NCBI RefSeq assembly: GCF_002836255.1
Contig: NZ_PJAU01000033.1
Location: 698,744-762,743, forward strand
Origin: Colwellia sp. 75C3
GTDB lineage: Bacteria > Pseudomonadota > Gammaproteobacteria > Enterobacterales > Alteromonadaceae
DNA: 64,000 nt
Reading direction: 5' to 3'
The position numbers and the translations under genes are program-made. Positions 47,154 to 56,465 of this stretch are shown here, piece after piece; positions within the stretch are counted from its first letter, which is position 1, and each line of letters begins with the position of its first letter. Below the pieces are notes generated by a model. That model saw only the letters and a program-made list of their open reading frames with translations, was not told where the DNA came from and did not search any database.

Positions 47154-49004
47154 ATGGAACCAGCCCCTCAATCAAGACTTAAAGACCTGATAACCAAAGG
47201 TAAAGAACAAGGTTATTTAACGTTTGCGCAGGTTAATGATCATCTTCCACAAGACATTATCGACTCTGATCAAGTTGAAGATATCGTTAGTATGATTAAC
47301 GATATGGGTATTCAAGTATTTGAAAACGCTCCTGATCAAGATACCTTGATGATGAGCGAAGGTAATACTGATGAAGATGCAGCCGAAGCAGCAGCACAAG
47401 CGCTTGCAACGGTAGAGAGTGAAATTGGTCGAACAACAGATCCTGTACGTATGTATATGCGTGAAATGGGTACTGTTGAACTTCTAACGCGTAAAGGCGA
47501 AATCGTCATTGCTAAGCGTATAGAAGAAGGTATTAAAGAAGTTCAGCGCAGTGTTTCTGAATATCCGCCAGCGATAAACTTTTTATTAGATATGTGGGAT
47601 AACTTCGAAGCAGAAGAAGTTCGCTTAACTGATATTATTATTGGCTTTTTAGACCCAGATGCCGAAGATGAAGATGTACCTGCTGCAGCGACTCATGTTG
47701 GTAGCGAACTTTCTAAAGAAGATTTGGCTAATGAAGATAGCGAAAAGAAAGAAGGCGATGAAGAAGAAGACGAAGAAGAAGAAGATACTGGTCCAGATCC
47801 AGAGCTAGCACGTGAAAAATTCACTCTGTTACGTGAAGCTCATGAGAATGCTACCAAAATAGTGGATCAGAAAGGCCGCGGTCATAAAGATGCTCAAGAA
47901 GCTATTGATGCGGTTGCTGAAGTCTTTAAAGAATTCCGTTTAATCCCTAAATTATTTGATAAGTTAGTCAAAAACATGCGTAGCATGATGGACAGATTAC
48001 GTGTTCAAGAACGTTTAATCATGAAGCATTGTGTTGTTGGTGCTGGCATGCCTAAAACGACGTTTATCAAAATATTCCCAGGTAACGAAACGTCAAAAGA
48101 ATGGTTTGAAGCAGAAAAATCTGCCGGTAACCCATACTCAGCTAAGCTTGGCGATGTTGAGCATGATGTAGAGCGTTGCATCTACAAACTGAATCAAATT
48201 CAAGAAGAAACAAACTTAAATATTCACGGCATTAAAGACATCAACCGTCGTATGTCTATCGGTGAAGCGAAAGCTCGTCGTGCGAAAAAAGAAATGGTTG
48301 AAGCTAACTTACGTTTAGTTATCTCCATTGCGAAGAAATACACTAACCGTGGTTTACAGTTCCTTGATTTAATTCAGGAAGGTAACATCGGTTTAATGAA
48401 GGCCGTTGATAAATTTGAATACCGTCGTGGTTATAAGTTCTCAACTTATGCTACGTGGTGGATCCGTCAGGCAATTACTCGTTCTATTGCTGACCAAGCC
48501 CGTACCATTCGTATTCCTGTGCACATGATTGAAACGATTAACAAACTAAACCGTGTTTCTCGTCAAATGTTACAAGAAATGGGTCGTGAGCCTACGCCAG
48601 AAGAATTAGCTGAACGTATGGTTATGCCTGAAGACAAGATTCGTAAAGTATTGAAAATAGCTAAAGAGCCAATTTCAATGGAAACGCCAATCGGTGATGA
48701 TGAAGATTCACATTTAGGTGACTTTATTGAAGATGGTAGTGGCGAACTTCCGGTTGATTCAGCTACTTCAGAGAACCTAAAAGGTGCTACTCATGAAGTT
48801 CTTGCAGGGTTAACAGCTCGTGAAGCTAAAGTACTGAGAATGCGCTTTGGTATTGATATGAATACTGATCATACTCTTGAAGAGGTTGGTAAGCAATTTG
48901 ATGTAACACGTGAACGTATTCGTCAAATTGAAGCGAAAGCGTTACGTAAGTTACGTCATCCATCTCGTTCAGAGCAGCTTAAAAGTTTCTTAGATGGTGA
49001 ATAA
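47154..49004 (+). CDS. rpoD: RNA polymerase primary sigma factor RpoD (sigma-70)
   Basis: 616 residues. Region 1.1 (~1-80), region 1.2 ([20 protein letters not shown]), a non-conserved acidic region with a Glu/Asp run (~195-220), regions 2.1-2.4 ([49 protein letters not shown]), region 3, and region 4.2 ([20 protein letters not shown]). It directs transcription of housekeeping genes. A TATAAT hexamer lies at 47054-47059 in the dnaG-rpoD gap and may be a private promoter, though its -35 partner is poor. A strong terminator follows. Confidence 0.98.
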   Translation: MEPAPQSRLKDLITKGKEQGYLTFAQVNDHLPQDIIDSDQVEDIVSMINDMGIQVFENAPDQDTLMMSEGNTDEDAAEAAAQALATVESEIGRTTDPVRMYMREMGTVELLTRKGEIVIAKRIEEGIKEVQRSVSEYPPAINFLLDMWDNFEAEEVRLTDIIIGFLDPDAEDEDVPAAATHVGSELSKEDLANEDSEKKEGDEEEDEEEEDTGPDPELAREKFTLLREAHENATKIVDQKGRGHKDAQEAIDAVAEVFKEFRLIPKLFDKLVKNMRSMMDRLRVQERLIMKHCVVGAGMPKTTFIKIFPGNETSKEWFEAEKSAGNPYSAKLGDVEHDVERCIYKLNQIQEETNLNIHGIKDINRRMSIGEAKARRAKKEMVEANLRLVISIAKKYTNRGLQFLDLIQEGNIGLMKAVDKFEYRRGYKFSTYATWWIRQAITRSIADQARTIRIPVHMIETINKLNRVSRQMLQEMGREPTPEELAERMVMPEDKIRKVLKIAKEPISMETPIGDDEDSHLGDFIEDGSGELPVDSATSENLKGATHEVLAGLTAREAKVLRMRFGIDMNTDHTLEEVGKQFDVTRERIRQIEAKALRKLRHPSRSEQLKSFLDGE

Positions 49005-49040
49005 AAAATAGTATTTAAAATACAGTTTTAAATACAGTTA

Positions 49041-49077
49041 AAAAAGAGTAAGTTAGTCATTCTAACTTACTCTTTTT
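49041..49077 (+). terminator. Terminator of rpoD
   Basis: GAGTAAGTTAG (49046-49056) and CTAACTTACTC (49062-49072) pair perfectly around a 5-nt loop, flanked by A5 and T5. Confidence 0.92.
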
Positions 49078-49099
49078 ACATTCTAAGATAGGAACTTTT

Positions 49100-49717
49100 A
49101 TGCGCATTATATTCGCTATTGCTTGCACTCTTGCCACCATCTCTATGCCTTCCATTGCAAAACAAGCACTTAACGTAGAGATTACCCCATTGATTGGCTA
49201 TCGCTTTGGTGGTGATTTTGATACGACTCAAGATGAGGTTCACAATAGAATAGAGTTAAGTGATGGAACAAGTTACGGTCTATTAACCGCTTGGTCTTTT
49301 GATCGAAAGCGACAAGGTGAATTCTTAATAAGCCATTATGATACTGATTTCTCAGAGTCGGGTGATTTTTCAGCAAGTAATACCGGTCTTGGTATTACTT
49401 ATGCCCACCTTGGCGGCAATGTTCAGCTATCAGATGGTGTCGTTCCTATTTATGCTACCGGCGGTTTTGGGTTAACTCACCTTGCTCCCAAAGATGACCA
49501 ACTCAGTGATGAGACACGATTTTCAGTTAATATTGGCTTAGCGTCGAAAATTGAATTGAGTGAACGTGTTAGCTTAAGGTTCGATAGCCGCGTTTACGGA
49601 ACATTTTTTAACTCCGATAGCGCAATATTTTGTGATGTTGAAACTTGCGCAATATATATTTCTAGCGATATTTGGTTTCAAACTGAAGTGAGTGTCGGTA
49701 TAACTTATCGTTTTTAG
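49100..49717 (+). CDS. Small outer-membrane beta-barrel protein
   Basis: 205 residues with a signal peptide ending near PSIAKQA and no cysteine at +1. The mature chain alternates hydrophobic and polar residues in about eight short strands (VEITPLIGYRFGGDF, GYGLL-like turns, GLGITYAHLGGNV, IYATGGFGLTHL) and ends in TYRF, the C-terminal Phe signal for outer-membrane insertion. It resembles OmpW/OmpX-size porin-like barrels without a precise family. Single gene between the rpoD terminator and the tRNA gene. Confidence 0.8.
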   Translation: MRIIFAIACTLATISMPSIAKQALNVEITPLIGYRFGGDFDTTQDEVHNRIELSDGTSYGLLTAWSFDRKRQGEFLISHYDTDFSESGDFSASNTGLGITYAHLGGNVQLSDGVVPIYATGGFGLTHLAPKDDQLSDETRFSVNIGLASKIELSERVSLRFDSRVYGTFFNSDSAIFCDVETCAIYISSDIWFQTEVSVGITYRF

Positions 49718-49788
49718 CGCTTATCTGTGCTGGTTTGTTTAAGAAATGAGCGTTCAGTAAAAAAACACGATTATTTAAAGTTCATTAG

Positions 49789-49817
49789 GTGACAACAAAA
49801 TAAAAAATGCTTATACT
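49789..49817 (+). promoter_or_regulatory. Promoter of tRNA-Ile2
   Basis: GTGACA (49789-49794), exactly 17 bp, TATACT (49812-49817), followed by a GC-rich discriminator (GCACCCGC) as expected of stringently controlled stable-RNA promoters. The tRNA starts ~78 bp downstream of the -10. Confidence 0.78.
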
Positions 49818-49894
49818 GCACCCGCTTTGTTAGTTCACTCATTTGATTGCACTAATTAAGATATTAGAATAGAACAGGCCATACATGTGAAAAT

Positions 49895-49971
49895 GGGCCT
49901 TTAGCTCAGTTGGTTAGAGCATCCGACTCATAATCGGCAGGTCCGCAGTTCAAGTCTGCGAAGGCCCACCA
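49895..49971 (+). tRNA. ileX: tRNA-Ile2 (anticodon CAU, lysidine-modified type)
   Basis: 77 nt with encoded CCA. Acceptor GGGCCTT pairs with AAGGCCC; D arm GCTC/GAGC; anticodon loop CTCATAA; T arm CGCAG/CTGCG with TTCAAGT. The anticodon CAT could mean Met, but the body closely follows E. coli ileX and the gene lies downstream of rpoD exactly as ileX does, so it should decode AUA after TilS modification. It is the integration site of the island on its right; its 3' half is presumably supplied by the island's left attachment site. Confidence 0.93.
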
Positions 49972-50399
49972 TTTTCATCATGTAGTACAACCCTTTCGGT
50001 CAGTTTACTCAAAGTTAAATTTCCTTACCTCAAAGTTCCGGTCCATGGCTGGTATCAAATTTTTCTGTATGTTGCTCAAACCTCGACGACGGCGACAACG
50101 AAACTACTAAAAATTATTTATATTCCCCCATCACCTATTTTTTTCAAAAAAGTTAACCATCTGATAGAACTTACTTCAAAGCACATGAATAATTCTTAGT
50201 ATTATTTTTACTTAGTGAGTTAATAAAAAACCCTTAAAAATATCTGATTACCCCATTAAGAAGTACATAGTTAAAGTTGAACAGAGTATTAGCTTACCGT
50301 TGATATACTTTCACCCAACAGCCTCACCCAAACGCATTTTAAAAGCCCCAAAAAATTTAGCTAATCATTGACGTCGTCGTCGCCAAAAAACTAGTGAGA
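49972..50399. other. Left end of the island, no gene
   Basis: Bases between the tRNA and the left inverted repeat. GC-rich motifs CGACGACGGCGAC (50084-50096) and GACGTCGTCGTCGCC (50370-50384) stand out in AT-rich sequence and resemble the motifs inside the inverted repeats. No open frame of note. Confidence 0.5.
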
Positions 50400-51227
50400 A
50401 TTAGCAGAATGAACCAGACACCTAGCTCACTGAAATACGCCACAGCTAAATCCTAGTACATACTGAAAAGAGTTTCTAAGCTGTTTTTAGCAAAGTTAGA
50501 AATCGGGTGTATCAACACCAACAGAAAAATGTACCTAAAAAGCAGATAGTCTTGTCGCCGCAACCTCGGGAAACAGTAAAAGCTATTTCTGCTCAAATCC
50601 ATTGACCAAATCGTTGGCTATTTCTCCATGTGCTTTGTAAGACATGTCTGCAATTTGAGGTAGAAACTCTAACCACCTTAGCTATCAAAAGTGATGTAAC
50701 ATCATGAATAGTCGGTCTATTAATCGTCAACGAAAGTAGTAACCATAAAAAAGACAATTGTTTTTATATGTAACCATATGGCCCAATTAGTCGAAGTGAC
50801 GTATTATTATCACAGCTAGGAAGCGCGGGGTTACAGGAAGTGACTCAATTGTCAGGGAATGGAATTAGACAGATACTAGGATAGTGTCAAAGAGAAAAAC
50901 CAAGGATTGGTTCGCTAGGATGGCGATAGTATTACAGGGCTTAATACTAGATTAAATGGATTTGCAGTGGTCAGGGAATGAATAAAGGTGTGACTTCGGT
51001 TGCGCCTTTGTTGTTTCTACAGCTAAATAAACTTCTCACAGCATCTTCTTCCCCAGAATAAAATCTACAAACCTATCAGTTCAAACCCAATCTTTCAAAA
51101 AAATAGCATCTAAAAAAATTTCAACATTTGCCGTGACCGCGGCGACAGAGTTTTTTACTGAAAAAAGTTAGCTCAAGTTCGGTCGCCGCAGTCGACAAAA
51201 TCAGTGAAATCTACTCAAATAGACCAG
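50400..51227 (+). repeat. Long inverted repeat, left arm
   Basis: Diverged reverse-complement partner of 62994-63800. Pairs of matching blocks can be followed from the outer end (ACTGAAATACGCC) through TCTAAGCTGTTTTT, CGCCGCAACCTCG, CTCCATGTGCTTTGTAAGAC, GTTACAGGAAGTGACTCAAT, GGCTTAATACTAGATTAAAT to the inner end AATCTACTCAAATAGACCAG. The inner ~480 bp are most alike; the outer part has several indels. No coding frame. It contains the motif GCGGCGAC (51140-51147) and its inverse GTCGCCGC (51182-51189) around a 34-nt loop. The stretch 51228-51457 that follows shows nothing certain. Confidence 0.88.
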
Positions 51228-51457
51228 CATAGGACCAGCAACTCAGATGTGAGCAGATTGACAGGTGTTGAGATATTTGTGTGAACCAGTGTTGGCGTGG
51301 CTTTGGGCTAGAGTTGTGAGCCTATCTTTGACAATAGGCCCACCGATTGATGATTCAAGGCTGGATAAGTTGCTTTAAATCAAGGGATTACATTAGTATT
51401 TTAGTGCAAAAATCTAAAAACAGTGTTAGTTTTAAAATAAGAAAGGATTAAATACTT

Positions 51458-51492
51458 CTTGGACACCACCTGTCCAAGCCAACCTGTATAGT
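51458..51492 (+). promoter_or_regulatory. Operator/promoter of the WYL gene
   Basis: A perfect palindrome, CTTGGACA, 5-bp spacer CCACC, then TGTCCAAG, occupies 51458-51478. Exactly 10 bp after its core GACACCACCTGTC begins TGTATAGT (51485-51492), a -10-like element, so the palindrome covers the -35 region. The WYL start codon is at 51530 behind an AAGGA site. The same core with the same 10-bp spacing recurs in front of the LRV gene at 61845-61875. Confidence 0.78.
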
Positions 51493-51529
51493 TTCAATAA
51501 CTAGAAGTAATAGGGATATATAAGGACAT

Positions 51530-52408
51530 ATGGCTGATATAAAATTAGCAGAAAGACTTGCCGAGATTATTGGGATGCTCAATAACGGCGAATCCATATG
51601 TACAACCAGTTTAGCTGAGCGGTTTAGTACATCTGAGAGAACCATTCAACGAGACATCACTCAGCGCTTAAGTTTTTTATCACTGATCAAGTCTGATAAT
51701 TTATGGAAGATGGATACACAATCCATCGGTAAATTAAGCCACAAAGTCATCCAAAACTTCGCAGCCATCAGTGGCATACGAGAGCTTTTCCCTACATTAG
51801 ATGATAATTTTCTAAAGTCTATTATGGATGTAGAGAGTGAGTCTGCTTTTTTAGTTAAGCCGCATAATTATGAATCATTAACTGACCAAGCATCTAAACA
51901 ACTTTTCAGTAAACTTGAAAAATCTATCAATGCGACACAATGTATTCACTTCTATTACAAAGCAAAAGACTACCAAAACATTCAACCTTATAAGCTAATA
52001 AATTATAAGGGTATCTGGTACCTAGCGGGTGTAGACAATGGGAAATTAAAAACATTTTCAGTGAGTAAAATGAGTAGCGTTTGGGAAACTCAAGAGGGTT
52101 TTAAACGTAACACTTCTATTGATAAAAAAATTGTAGATGAAGAAACCATTTGGTTTAGTGATGAGAAATTAGAAGTGGTCTTAAAAGTTAGTGCTGATGT
52201 TGCTGATTACTTCACCAGACGACATCTAATACCAGAGCAGGAAATCACAAAAACGTGTGACGATGGTAGCTTGATTGTCACCACTACGGTTGCAAACGAA
52301 CAACAGATTTTACCAATTATTAAGTATTGGATACCACATGTAAAAGTTATTTCGCCAACTATATTAGAAAAAAGGCTAAGGGAAGATATTAAGGGGTATT
52401 TAGAGTAA
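51530..52408 (+). CDS. WYL-domain transcriptional regulator
   Basis: 292 residues: winged helix-turn-helix (~1-65, with TTSLAERFSTSERTIQRDI as recognition helix), WYL domain (~135-215, containing YKLINYKGIWYLAGV) and a C-terminal WCX-type extension (~220-290). WYL proteins of this build (BrxR, CapW) are dimeric repressors that sit at the head of many defence operons and respond to nucleic acid or nucleotide ligands. Here the palindrome at 51458-51478 is the likely self-operator. First gene of the island operon; the next gene starts 96 bp on, so a second promoter may lie between. Confidence 0.9.
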   Translation: MADIKLAERLAEIIGMLNNGESICTTSLAERFSTSERTIQRDITQRLSFLSLIKSDNLWKMDTQSIGKLSHKVIQNFAAISGIRELFPTLDDNFLKSIMDVESESAFLVKPHNYESLTDQASKQLFSKLEKSINATQCIHFYYKAKDYQNIQPYKLINYKGIWYLAGVDNGKLKTFSVSKMSSVWETQEGFKRNTSIDKKIVDEETIWFSDEKLEVVLKVSADVADYFTRRHLIPEQEITKTCDDGSLIVTTTVANEQQILPIIKYWIPHVKVISPTILEKRLREDIKGYLE

Positions 52409-52504
52409 ATGAGTTAAATAAAATAACGACAATAAATATTGGAATCGTTCTGCGCATCAAAGCACTTTTAAACTTTGCCCACAAACTGAATCGGAAAATA
52501 CAAG

Positions 52505-53596
52505 ATGACACTTAAGAAAAATAACAAAGACGTATTTAGTGTTGCGGTTATTGCAACAATGAGTTCAGGAAAATCAACGACTCTTAACGCTATGTTAGGC
52601 TTGCCATTGCTTCCTTCAATGAATGAAGCATGTACAGCAACAGTCTATAAAATAGAAGATATTGACGGTTTAGATCATATTAAAGCGCGCTACATTACCA
52701 AAGAGGGATGTGAGTCTGATTGGGAGGAAATCAGCGCACAAGAGGATAAATTATCGGAATGGAATAATGGTGGTTTTGAAAGTATCGAAATACAAGGGGA
52801 TTTTCCTCACATAGATAATCACAAAAACATTATATCTTTTCTTGATACTCCAGGCCCAAACAACTCTTCCGATAAATCACATTCCGAGATTACACATAAC
52901 ATTATCGCGAATAATCCGTTTGGGTTTGTGCTCTGTATTATGAATGCTTCACAATTTGGCGTAGATGATGAGCGTATTTTATTAACTAATTTGTTAAATG
53001 ACTTAAATGAAAAAGGCCAAAAAACAAAAATTGTTTTTGCTGTAAATAAAATGGATCAACTTGATGTTGAAGGGGGGGAAAGTCCAAAAGCATTGATAAG
53101 CAAGATTCGTAAGTATTTAAATGAAATAGGTTATTTTAGACCTGTAGTTGTACCAATAATGAGTCTGACATCGCTTGAAATTAGAGAGCTAATAGAAGCT
53201 CATAAAAACAAAAGTGAATTACCGTTCTCAAGCAGAAAGCAGAAAAAAATTCTTCATACTATTGAATGTTTATTTGAGTTTTCTACCGACTATAAAGATG
53301 CAAGCCTTAATACAAAAGTTCAGAACAAGCATTTAGAACAAGCACAAAAAAAAGCTAGAAATATAGACAAACACGAAACTCTAACCCTAGCAGGAACCGA
53401 GATATCTATTGGTAGGTTGATTGAGGCAGATATTATTACCGGGATTCCATTACTAGAGGAAATGCTAGAGATTGAACTGTTAAAAAATAGTAACCAGCTA
53501 AACGATTTTAAAAAACCTAGTGTTAAAAAAACGACGAAGCTGAAAGCTAAAAGAAAGAAAAAACCAAAAATTAAGAAACATAAAAAAAATAAATAA
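52505..53596 (+). CDS. Dynamin-like GTPase 1
   Basis: 363 residues. A large-GTPase domain: G1 IATMSSGKSTTLNAML near residue 15, G2 threonine in NEACTATVYKI, G3 FLDTPGPNNSSDKS (~115-125), G4 AVNKMDQLD (~180). The wording MSSGKST and DTPGPNNS is almost the same as in the next gene, so the two are paralogues that may heterodimerise. There is no long stalk; instead the protein ends in a strongly basic Lys-rich tail (residues ~335-363), suited to acidic membranes or nucleic acid. Spacing to the next gene is 14 bp. Confidence 0.85.
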   Translation: MTLKKNNKDVFSVAVIATMSSGKSTTLNAMLGLPLLPSMNEACTATVYKIEDIDGLDHIKARYITKEGCESDWEEISAQEDKLSEWNNGGFESIEIQGDFPHIDNHKNIISFLDTPGPNNSSDKSHSEITHNIIANNPFGFVLCIMNASQFGVDDERILLTNLLNDLNEKGQKTKIVFAVNKMDQLDVEGGESPKALISKIRKYLNEIGYFRPVVVPIMSLTSLEIRELIEAHKNKSELPFSSRKQKKILHTIECLFEFSTDYKDASLNTKVQNKHLEQAQKKARNIDKHETLTLAGTEISIGRLIEADIITGIPLLEEMLEIELLKNSNQLNDFKKPSVKKTTKLKAKRKKKPKIKKHKKNK

Positions 53597-53610
53597 ATTA
53601 AGGACTAAAA

Positions 53611-55890
53611 ATGAGTGCATTAAAATTAGAGTTAGCCTACAACCCATACACGGTAAAATCAGTTTTTAAAATCAATGGACGCACGCTAGATGATGGCCCT
53701 TTAGTTGATATAACATCACAAAAAAGGTTACAACAATGGATAGACAAACTGTTTGATACAGTATTAAAGACTTATAACTCAAAGGACATATATTTTGTCT
53801 TTACTGGGGCTTTATTAGATTCTGAAGACGTTAAAGATGCTGTATTTATCCACAACAAAAACTCTAAGTGTACGATTAAATTAACTTGTAACACAACGAA
53901 CGAGACTGTTGATAACAAAGTGACTAAATTGATAGCTTTGTACAACGAGGCAAAAGAAGGTCCTTTTGATGAATTTCGTACCGACGAAATGGCTTTAAAT
54001 TTTGAAGGCGCATTAGCACCCGAGTTTGAAGTAAATGTCATTGCCACTATGTCATCCGGTAAGTCTACGGTAATAAATGCCATGCTAGGTAAAGAATTAA
54101 TGCCAGCTAAAAATGAAGCATGTACCGCGACCATAGCAAAAATTTCAGACCATGATGATGAAACTCAATTTACGGCAAAGCGTACAGATCATAAGCAAGA
54201 TATGATAGATGACTGGCAACTAGCTGATGCGAAGTTAATGGAACGATGGAATGATGATAAAAACACTTCAGTTATTGAAATAAAAGGAAATATCCCAGCG
54301 GTCAAAGAAAGAGAAAGTATTCGTCTTGTGTTAGTTGATACCCCAGGGCCAAATAACTCAAGAGATTCTGAGCACCGCCAAGCAACAACTAAAGCTATTT
54401 CAGCCAAAAATATGTCGATGGTTTTATATGTACTCAATGCAACTCAATTAAGTACTGATGATGACAAAACATTGTTGAATATGATTAAAGAAGCTATGAA
54501 TCAAGGTGGGCGAGAGGCTCAAGATCGCTTTATCTTTATAGCTAACAAAATTGATAATTTTGATCCTGAAAAAGGAGAGTCCGTTGGGAAAGCGTTAAAA
54601 AACGTTAAAGAATACTTACAATACAACGGTATTGATAATCCTATTATTGTGCCTGCCTCGGCAGAATTGGCAAAGTTATTACGAGTGAGTGAATTTGAAG
54701 GTAAAGAATCATTAACTAGAAGGCAGAAAGGTGATTTAAATAATTACACCGATCTTTTTATTGAAGAGCCTGATATGAATATGTTGGAGCATGTAAAAGA
54801 CTCTATTAGTAAAAGTACCTACAATAGTATTAATGAGCGACTACAATCTGAAAAAGGTAGTAAGAACGATGCTAAACAAGCCGAAATATTAAGTGGTATT
54901 CCTATTGTTGAAGCACTTCTCGATAATTTTATAGCAAAGCATGCTATCCCAGCAAAACTAAAAGACGCGGTTGACTCATTCTCGGGAGTAATGGCTAAAG
55001 CAGAAGGTATTGATAAGTTAAATGAGTTAATTGAAAAGAATGAAAATGATATGCAAGATATTGTTGATAAACTTAAAAAAGCTACAGAAGATAAATCAAC
55101 CATAAAGCAGGCTAATGACTTTAGAAGCAAAGTCAAATCGTCAAAATATCATATTTCCGCAGGCGCAAAAAAATCAAGGTCACACATAGACAACAAAATT
55201 AATGACTTACTCGATGAATTACAAGGGAAATTTGAGAGTGAAGTAAAACCTTCCGAAGCTAAGATGGCATTTACAAAAGCAGAAAGGGAGTGCGAATATC
55301 TATTTGATAATATCGAAGAAATTTTATCGGATGCAATTAACAAAGAACAGATTGAAAGCCTGAATGATTTTAAGGATGAGTACCAAGAGTTTGTAGCTAA
55401 AATACTGGATAAGTCATTTCCTGATGATAAGGATATGGAGATGAGAAATTTTCAATCTGTCTCTATGAGTATGCCGGATACAAAATTATTATTGAGCAAT
55501 GCGACACGAGAAAAGAAAACAGAAGTATTTGTTCGTACAGAAAGACATGGCTTTTTATGGATGAAAAAACGAGATATATATAAAACTGAGACTGAAGAGT
55601 ATGTTGATATGTCAGGCCCTTGGGCTGAATTAGAAAACAGTATTCGAGTTACCAAAAAAGAAAATTTTGATGCCTTCGAAAAAAACGCAAAAAACAATTA
55701 CGAAAATGCAAAAGATATCTTATTGAAGCAAATGGATGAGATAGATAATAAGATGGCAGAGACTATTGAAAGCCTAAGCAACGCGGCTTCAGATAAAGAA
55801 TATCAAGAAAAAATGTTAACCGAATGCAAAGAAAAGAAAGAGTGGTATGACAATTTTGTAACTAAACTTGACGACATTTTGGCTATCTAA
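53611..55890 (+). CDS. Dynamin-like GTPase 2 with stalk
   Basis: 759 residues. An N-terminal extra domain (~1-135), then the GTPase domain with G1 IATMSSGKSTVINAMLG near residue 147, G2 NEACTATIAKI, G3 LVDTPGPNNSRDSEHRQ (~245) and G4 IANKIDNFD (~312). Residues ~440-759 are almost entirely charged helix with coiled-coil character, as in bacterial dynamin stalks. No obvious membrane paddle is visible; glycine-zipper neighbours could provide membrane contact. Pairs of dynamins of unequal length, as here, are the rule in bacterial DynA/LeoA-type systems. Confidence 0.85.
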   Translation: MSALKLELAYNPYTVKSVFKINGRTLDDGPLVDITSQKRLQQWIDKLFDTVLKTYNSKDIYFVFTGALLDSEDVKDAVFIHNKNSKCTIKLTCNTTNETVDNKVTKLIALYNEAKEGPFDEFRTDEMALNFEGALAPEFEVNVIATMSSGKSTVINAMLGKELMPAKNEACTATIAKISDHDDETQFTAKRTDHKQDMIDDWQLADAKLMERWNDDKNTSVIEIKGNIPAVKERESIRLVLVDTPGPNNSRDSEHRQATTKAISAKNMSMVLYVLNATQLSTDDDKTLLNMIKEAMNQGGREAQDRFIFIANKIDNFDPEKGESVGKALKNVKEYLQYNGIDNPIIVPASAELAKLLRVSEFEGKESLTRRQKGDLNNYTDLFIEEPDMNMLEHVKDSISKSTYNSINERLQSEKGSKNDAKQAEILSGIPIVEALLDNFIAKHAIPAKLKDAVDSFSGVMAKAEGIDKLNELIEKNENDMQDIVDKLKKATEDKSTIKQANDFRSKVKSSKYHISAGAKKSRSHIDNKINDLLDELQGKFESEVKPSEAKMAFTKAERECEYLFDNIEEILSDAINKEQIESLNDFKDEYQEFVAKILDKSFPDDKDMEMRNFQSVSMSMPDTKLLLSNATREKKTEVFVRTERHGFLWMKKRDIYKTETEEYVDMSGPWAELENSIRVTKKENFDAFEKNAKNNYENAKDILLKQMDEIDNKMAETIESLSNAASDKEYQEKMLTECKEKKEWYDNFVTKLDDILAI

Positions 55891-55901
55891 GGAGTAACAT
55901 T

Positions 55902-56465
55902 ATGCAAACTAATGAAATATTACAATCAGCCATAAACAGTAAAAATATTAACGCTGCTCAAGCTGTTATTCTTGCTTCATTTAGAAAGACTCGTAACGAC
56001 CACATTTATCCATTTATTGAATGGGCAAATTACGCCAATACAGAATTTAATAAAAATGGGCTTACTTTTTTCATTGATGATGATGGAACAACTGAATTTA
56101 CAGACAATAGTGATAATTGGAATGTAGATTTATGGAAAAGTTTACGCGTAGAATTAGAATATAATTTTTCAGAAATAAAGTTAGCTTATATTATTAAGGT
56201 AATGAAACACCTTCGCCAGATGGGTGACCCAGATTTCCAAGAAAAAACATCATCGCCCCAAGCTGCACCAATTAAAGAAAACTCGGGACATCCAAAACAA
56301 GGTACTAATCTAAAGCAAAATCACTTGAAAATCGGAGTTATTGCGGGAGCGGCTCTAGGTGCTGTATTGGGTGCGGTGGTAGGTCGTCCCATTATAGGTG
56401 GTTTGGTTGGTGCTGCTATTGGTGGTGGTCTTGGTCAATCTGTAAATGGCAGTAAGGATAAGTAA
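55902..56465 (+). CDS. Small glycine-zipper membrane protein
   Basis: 187 residues. Residues 1-110 form a soluble helical domain with aromatic/acidic segments (FFIDDDGTTEFTDN); a Pro/Lys-rich linker follows, then a Gly-zipper hairpin at ~145-178 (GVIAGAALGAVLGAVVGRP, then GGLVGAAIGGGLG) of the sort that inserts in membranes or oligomerises. The next gene begins on its stop codon (TAATG), so stoichiometric production with the ATPase is likely. Family not recognised. Confidence 0.75.
   Translation: MQTNEILQSAINSKNINAAQAVILASFRKTRNDHIYPFIEWANYANTEFNKNGLTFFIDDDGTTEFTDNSDNWNVDLWKSLRVELEYNFSEIKLAYIIKVMKHLRQMGDPDFQEKTSSPQAAPIKENSGHPKQGTNLKQNHLKIGVIAGAALGAVLGAVVGRPIIGGLVGAAIGGGLGQSVNGSKDK

Noticed and set aside
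49895..49971. tRNA-Met as identity of the CAU tRNA
   Set aside because: The body resembles ileX and the position after rpoD matches ileX synteny, so Ile2 is preferred; the anticodon alone cannot decide.
52505..55890. Calling the two dynamins a standard Eleos system
   Set aside because: The extra zipper protein, HerA ATPase and LHH/SUKH pair in the same operon are not part of Eleos as I know it; family membership cannot be settled without a profile search.
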